Part shown: piece after piece, positions 1 through 7,475 of the stretch
Position numbering within the stretch: the first letter of the stretch is position 1
How the letters are laid out: each line of letters begins with the position of its first letter
Source of the DNA: Anaerolineales bacterium
GTDB taxonomy: Bacteria > Chloroflexota > Anaerolineae > Anaerolineales > DRMV01
Direction of reading: 5' to 3'
DNA length: 7,475 nt
Assembly (NCBI GenBank): GCA_026985785.1
Contig: JALSPT010000223.1
Location: 1-7,475, forward strand
Notes under the pieces: generated by a model
Database searches by the model: none
Seen by the model: only the letters and a program-made list of their open reading frames with translations
What the model was told of the DNA's origin: nothing
Made by a program: the position numbers and the translations under genes

Positions 1-16
1 AACTTTGTGCGTTTCC

Positions 17-45
17 TTGCTCCTCTCCTGCCTCGCGTTTATAAT
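17..45 (+). promoter_or_regulatory. Sigma70-type promoter for rpoB
   Basis: A perfect -10 hexamer TATAAT lies at 40-45. The best -35 match, TTGCTC, lies at 17-22, giving the ideal 17-bp spacer. Only the TTG of the -35 matches the consensus, so the -10 carries most of the strength. Transcription would start near 52, leaving a leader of about 80 bases before the rpoB start. A promoter here suggests rpoB has its own transcription start, although readthrough from an upstream gene outside the window cannot be excluded. Confidence 0.7.
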
Positions 46-54
46 ATGGGTTCG

Positions 55-89
55 CTTTGTGTCTTAAACCGGTGCATCCGACACACAAG
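55..89 (+). other. Imperfect stem-loop in the rpoB leader
   Basis: TGTGTC at 58-63 pairs with GACACA at 80-85. Past a one-base bulge (C86), CTT at 55-57 pairs with AAG at 87-89, giving nine base pairs in all. The 16-base loop contains the palindrome ACCGGT. The element begins almost at the predicted transcription start, so it could be a stabilising 5' stem or an operator-like inverted repeat. The stem is short and AU-containing, so it may have no function. Confidence 0.25.
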
Positions 90-130
90 GGGAAATCAGC
101 CCACCAAGTTCCCTGCAGGAGAGTATGCGC

Positions 131-4036
<3,906 letters not shown>

Positions 4037-4053
4037 CCGGAAAGCCTCCTTTC

Positions 4054-4083
4054 TTGACGCGCGTTTGCGCGCCGTGGTACAAT
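4054..4083 (+). promoter_or_regulatory. Strong sigma70-type promoter for the rpsL operon
   Basis: TTGACG at 4054-4059 and TACAAT at 4078-4083 each match the consensus at five of six positions, with an 18-bp spacer. TGG directly precedes TACAAT, forming an extended -10 (TGn). Transcription would begin near 4090, giving a leader of about 130 bases before rpsL. The spacer contains a small inverted repeat, CGCGC-GTTT-GCGCG (4058-4071). The promoter starts 18 bases after the rpoB stop codon, so the ribosomal operon does not depend on rpoB transcription. I see no convincing intrinsic terminator between the rpoB stop and this promoter. Confidence 0.75.
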
Positions 4084-4093
4084 CGCGCCCTGC

Positions 4094-4183
4094 TGCGTAA
4101 GGTTCCTTTTGTCCTTTTTTCGCGCCTGGCCTGGCCGGGCGCGCCGCGGAGGCCATCGCACCATGATGGCCTTCGTTTACGCA
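4094..4183 (+). promoter_or_regulatory. Structured rpsL leader RNA, predicted three-way junction
   Basis: Hand folding gives three helices. P1 pairs TGCGTAA (4094-4100) with TTACGCA (4177-4183), seven pairs. P2 pairs 4121-4129 with 4135-4143, nine pairs with one G-U and a five-base loop. P3 pairs 4146-4157 with 4165-4176, twelve pairs including two G-U and a seven-base loop. P3 abuts P1 directly, which would allow coaxial stacking, and only two bases separate P2 from P3. The 20-base strand between P1 and P2 (4101-4120) is pyrimidine-rich and holds TCCTTTT twice. P1 begins within a few bases of the predicted transcription start. No U-run follows P3, so this is not a simple terminator. A cis-regulatory or RNA-stabilising leader is inferred; I cannot assign it to a known family. 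Confidence 0.5.
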
Positions 4184-4220
4184 AGTTGACCGTGATGAAC
4201 ATTGTTTTCGGGAGGCAGAA

Positions 4221-4640
4221 GTGCCAACAATCAACCAATTAGTTCGCAAAGGCCGCAAGCCGAAGAAAACCAAGAGCAAGGCGCCTGCTTTGCAGTACAT
4301 CTATAACTCGATGAAGCAGCGCCGTTTGCGGATGCCGAAGGGCTCGCCTCAGAAGCGCGGGGTGTGCACCGTGGTGCGCACGATGACACCCAAGAAGCCG
4401 AACTCGGCGTTGCGCAAAATCGCCCGTGTGCGTCTGACCAACGGCATCGAGGTGACGGCTTACATCCCCGGTGAAGGCCACAGTCTGCAGGAGCACTCGG
4501 TGGTGCTGGTGCGCGGAGGCCGTGTGAAAGACCTGCCGGGCGTGCGTTACCATATCGTGCGCGGTACGTTGGACGCCACCGGCGTGGAAGGCCGTCGCCG
4601 GGCGCGTTCCAAGTACGGTACCCGCAAACCGAAAGAATAA
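4221..4640 (+). CDS. rpsL: Small-subunit ribosomal protein S12 (uS12)
   Basis: S12 sits at the decoding centre of the 30S subunit and helps control accuracy. The 139-residue protein starts with GTG, placed five bases after GGGAGG (4210-4215), and opens MPTINQLVRKGR as the family does. It is longer than E. coli S12 (124) and close to the Gram-positive length; the extra residues lie in the basic N-terminal arm (about 13-40). Family landmarks are SPQKRGVCTVV (42-52), TPKKPNSALRK (56-66), the loop containing the lysines whose changes give streptomycin resistance, and GGRVKDLPGVRYH (99-111). D104 in KDLPG corresponds to the aspartate that RimO methylthiolates in E. coli. The resistance-linked lysines are all wild type. 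It is the first gene of the str-type operon, with its own promoter and a structured leader. Confidence 0.98.
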   Translation: MPTINQLVRKGRKPKKTKSKAPALQYIYNSMKQRRLRMPKGSPQKRGVCTVVRTMTPKKPNSALRKIARVRLTNGIEVTAYIPGEGHSLQEHSVVLVRGGRVKDLPGVRYHIVRGTLDATGVEGRRRARSKYGTRKPKE

Positions 4641-4657
4641 TCCTTTGTCATGCCAGC

Positions 4658-4680
4658 GACCGGCGCGCCCAGCGCCGGTC
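4658..4680 (+). promoter_or_regulatory. Perfect hairpin in the rpsL-rpsG gap
   Basis: GACCGGCGC (4658-4666) pairs perfectly with GCGCCGGTC (4672-4680) around a five-base loop, GCCCA. It begins 18 bases after the rpsL stop and ends 18 bases before the rpsG start; the rpsG ribosome binding site GGAG (4689-4692) is just downstream. No U-run follows, so termination is unlikely. In E. coli, S7 represses this operon by binding the rpsL-rpsG intercistronic RNA, so a similar role is possible here, but shared position is the only support. It could instead be a stability or processing element. Confidence 0.5.
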
Positions 4681-4698
4681 ATGGAGTTGGAGAGAACT

Positions 4699-5169
4699 AT
4701 GCCACGACGATATCGACCTGAGCGGCGGGTGATTCCGCCCGACCCCAAATACGGCAGCGTGAAGGTGCAATCCTTCATCAACCGCGTGATGCGCGGTGGC
4801 AAGAAGAGCGTGGCCGCCAAGCAGGTGTACAAAGCGATGGAAATCATCGAAGAGCGCACCGGCAAGCCCGGCCTGGAGGTCTTCGAGCAGGCGTTGAAAA
4901 ACGCCTCGCCTATTATGGAAGTGCGCCCCCGCCGGGTGGGCGGCGCGACCTACCAGGTGCCGATGGAGGTTCCCCCACGCCGCCAGTTCGCGCTGGCCTG
5001 CCGCTGGATCATCGGTGCGGCGCGCGCCCGCTCCGGCAAGTCCTTCGCCGAGAAACTGGCGGCGGAACTGATGGATGCGGCCAACAACCAGGGCGCTGCT
5101 GTGCGCAAGCGCGAGGAAACCCATCGCATGGCGGAAGCCAACCGCGCCTTCTCCCACTTCCGCGTTTGA
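4699..5169 (+). CDS. rpsG: Small-subunit ribosomal protein S7 (uS7)
   Basis: S7 is a primary 16S rRNA binding protein that nucleates assembly of the 30S head and lines the tRNA exit-site region. The 156-residue length is typical of bacterial S7. The start at ATG 4699 follows GGAG (4689-4692) by six bases and gives the usual MPRRYRPERR opening; a longer in-frame reading from TTG 4645 would cross the intergenic hairpin and is rejected. Landmarks are DPKYGSVKVQSFINRVMRGGKKS (split as 15-24 and 25-37), the beta-hairpin segment VRPRRVGGATYQVPMEV (75-91), and the C-terminal KREETHRMAEANRAFSHFR (137-155). It lies 58 bases after rpsL and 36 before fusA. In E. coli S7 is the autogenous regulator of this operon; whether that holds here is unknown. 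Confidence 0.98.
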   Translation: MPRRYRPERRVIPPDPKYGSVKVQSFINRVMRGGKKSVAAKQVYKAMEIIEERTGKPGLEVFEQALKNASPIMEVRPRRVGGATYQVPMEVPPRRQFALACRWIIGAARARSGKSFAEKLAAELMDAANNQGAAVRKREETHRMAEANRAFSHFRV

Positions 5170-5205
5170 GCGGCAGAGGTGGTTGGCCTGGCCTGTAGGT
5201 GAGAT

Positions 5206-7287
<2,082 letters not shown>

Positions 7288-7348
7288 CCCGCGTCTGTAA
7301 GACCTAATCCGACCCGATAAGGCAAATTTCTTGTAAGGAGAGAAACCG

Positions 7349-7475
7349 ATGGCGAAGCAGAAGTACGAACGCACCAAGCCGCATCTGAATGTGGGCACCA
7401 TGGGGCACATCGACCACGGGAAGACCACCCTCACTGCGGCGATCACCAAATACTGCGCCCTGCGCGGCTGGGGTC
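7349..7475 (+). CDS. tuf: Elongation factor Tu, N-terminal part (cut by window edge)
   Basis: EF-Tu delivers aminoacyl-tRNA to the ribosome as a ternary complex with GTP. Only the first 42 codons are present. ATG 7349 follows TAAGGAG (7334-7340) by eight bases. The protein opens MAKQKYERTKPHLNVGTMGH, and the G1 P-loop GHIDHGKT occupies residues 19-26, followed by TLTAAITKY. The P-loop has Ile where GHVDHGKT is more common in bacteria, and Met18 precedes it where Ile is usual; both are conservative. The gene lies 61 bases after fusA with no clear promoter or terminator in the gap, which fits co-transcription. Whether the genome has a second tuf copy cannot be told from this window. Confidence 0.96.
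   Translation, partial: MAKQKYERTKPHLNVGTMGHIDHGKTTLTAAITKYCALRGWG

Noticed and set aside
125..130. ATG 125 as the rpoB start
   Set aside because: AGGAG at 117-121 is only three bases away, too close, whereas ATG 131 is at nine bases. The difference is two residues and cannot be settled without protein data.
4045..4054. CCTCCTTTCT after rpoB, identical to the usual 3' tail of 16S rRNA; the reverse strand reads as a strong ribosome binding site
   Set aside because: No start codon follows at suitable spacing on the minus strand, and no other rRNA sequence surrounds it, so a chance match is likeliest.
4039..4120. Intrinsic terminator for rpoB
   Set aside because: The only stems directly after the stop are five or six pairs (4040-4053 and 4058-4071) without a following U-run, and the U-rich stretch at 4103-4120 has no good hairpin directly before it.
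4645..4698. An 18-codon N-terminal extension of rpsG from TTG 4645
   Set aside because: It would cross the intergenic hairpin and lacks a ribosome binding site, while ATG 4699 has GGAG at good spacing and gives the standard S7 start and length.
7288..7348. Promoter or terminator between fusA and tuf
   Set aside because: Only a four-pair GTCT-GTA-AGAC stem and no paired -35/-10 hexamers are visible, so the genes are probably co-transcribed.

Overview
The window is a housekeeping block from a bacterial chromosome: the RNA polymerase beta subunit gene (rpoB) followed by a streptomycin-type operon, rpsL - rpsG - fusA - tuf, all on the plus strand. The last gene runs off the right edge. The DNA is GC-rich (roughly 60% by eye) and the genes are intact and densely packed. 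Protein style and the unusual gene order suggest a deep-branching bacterium; my best guess is Chloroflexota, perhaps Anaerolineae. That placement rests on general resemblance, not on a search, and should be held loosely.

Layout: 1-130 holds a strong sigma70-type promoter (TTGCTC, 17 bp, TATAAT) and a short leader for rpoB. 131-4036 is rpoB. 4037-4220 is a 184-base gap holding a second strong promoter (TTGACG, 18 bp, TACAAT, with an extended -10) and a leader RNA that I can fold by hand into a three-way junction. Then come rpsL (4221-4640), a 58-base gap with a perfect 9-bp hairpin, rpsG (4699-5169), fusA (5206-7287) and the first 42 codons of tuf (7349 to the edge). The short gaps and good ribosome binding sites in the second block suggest one transcript.

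How the genes work together: RpoB pairs with beta' (RpoC) to form the catalytic core of transcription. S12 and S7 are small-subunit ribosomal proteins at the decoding centre and the head. EF-G and EF-Tu drive translocation and aminoacyl-tRNA delivery. In most bacteria rpoC lies between rpoB and rpsL; here it is absent, and its place is taken by a separate promoter.

The points most worth a second look are: (1) no rpoC between rpoB and rpsL; (2) a net insertion of about 135 residues in RpoB, built from four tandem W-x4-G-Y repeats; (3) the predicted three-way-junction leader in front of rpsL, which also contains a possible eight-codon leader peptide; (4) non-standard residues in RpoB, including the rifampicin pocket and next to the catalytic acidic pair. 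I see no mobile elements, CRISPR arrays, tRNA or rRNA genes, and no wholly unfamiliar gene.
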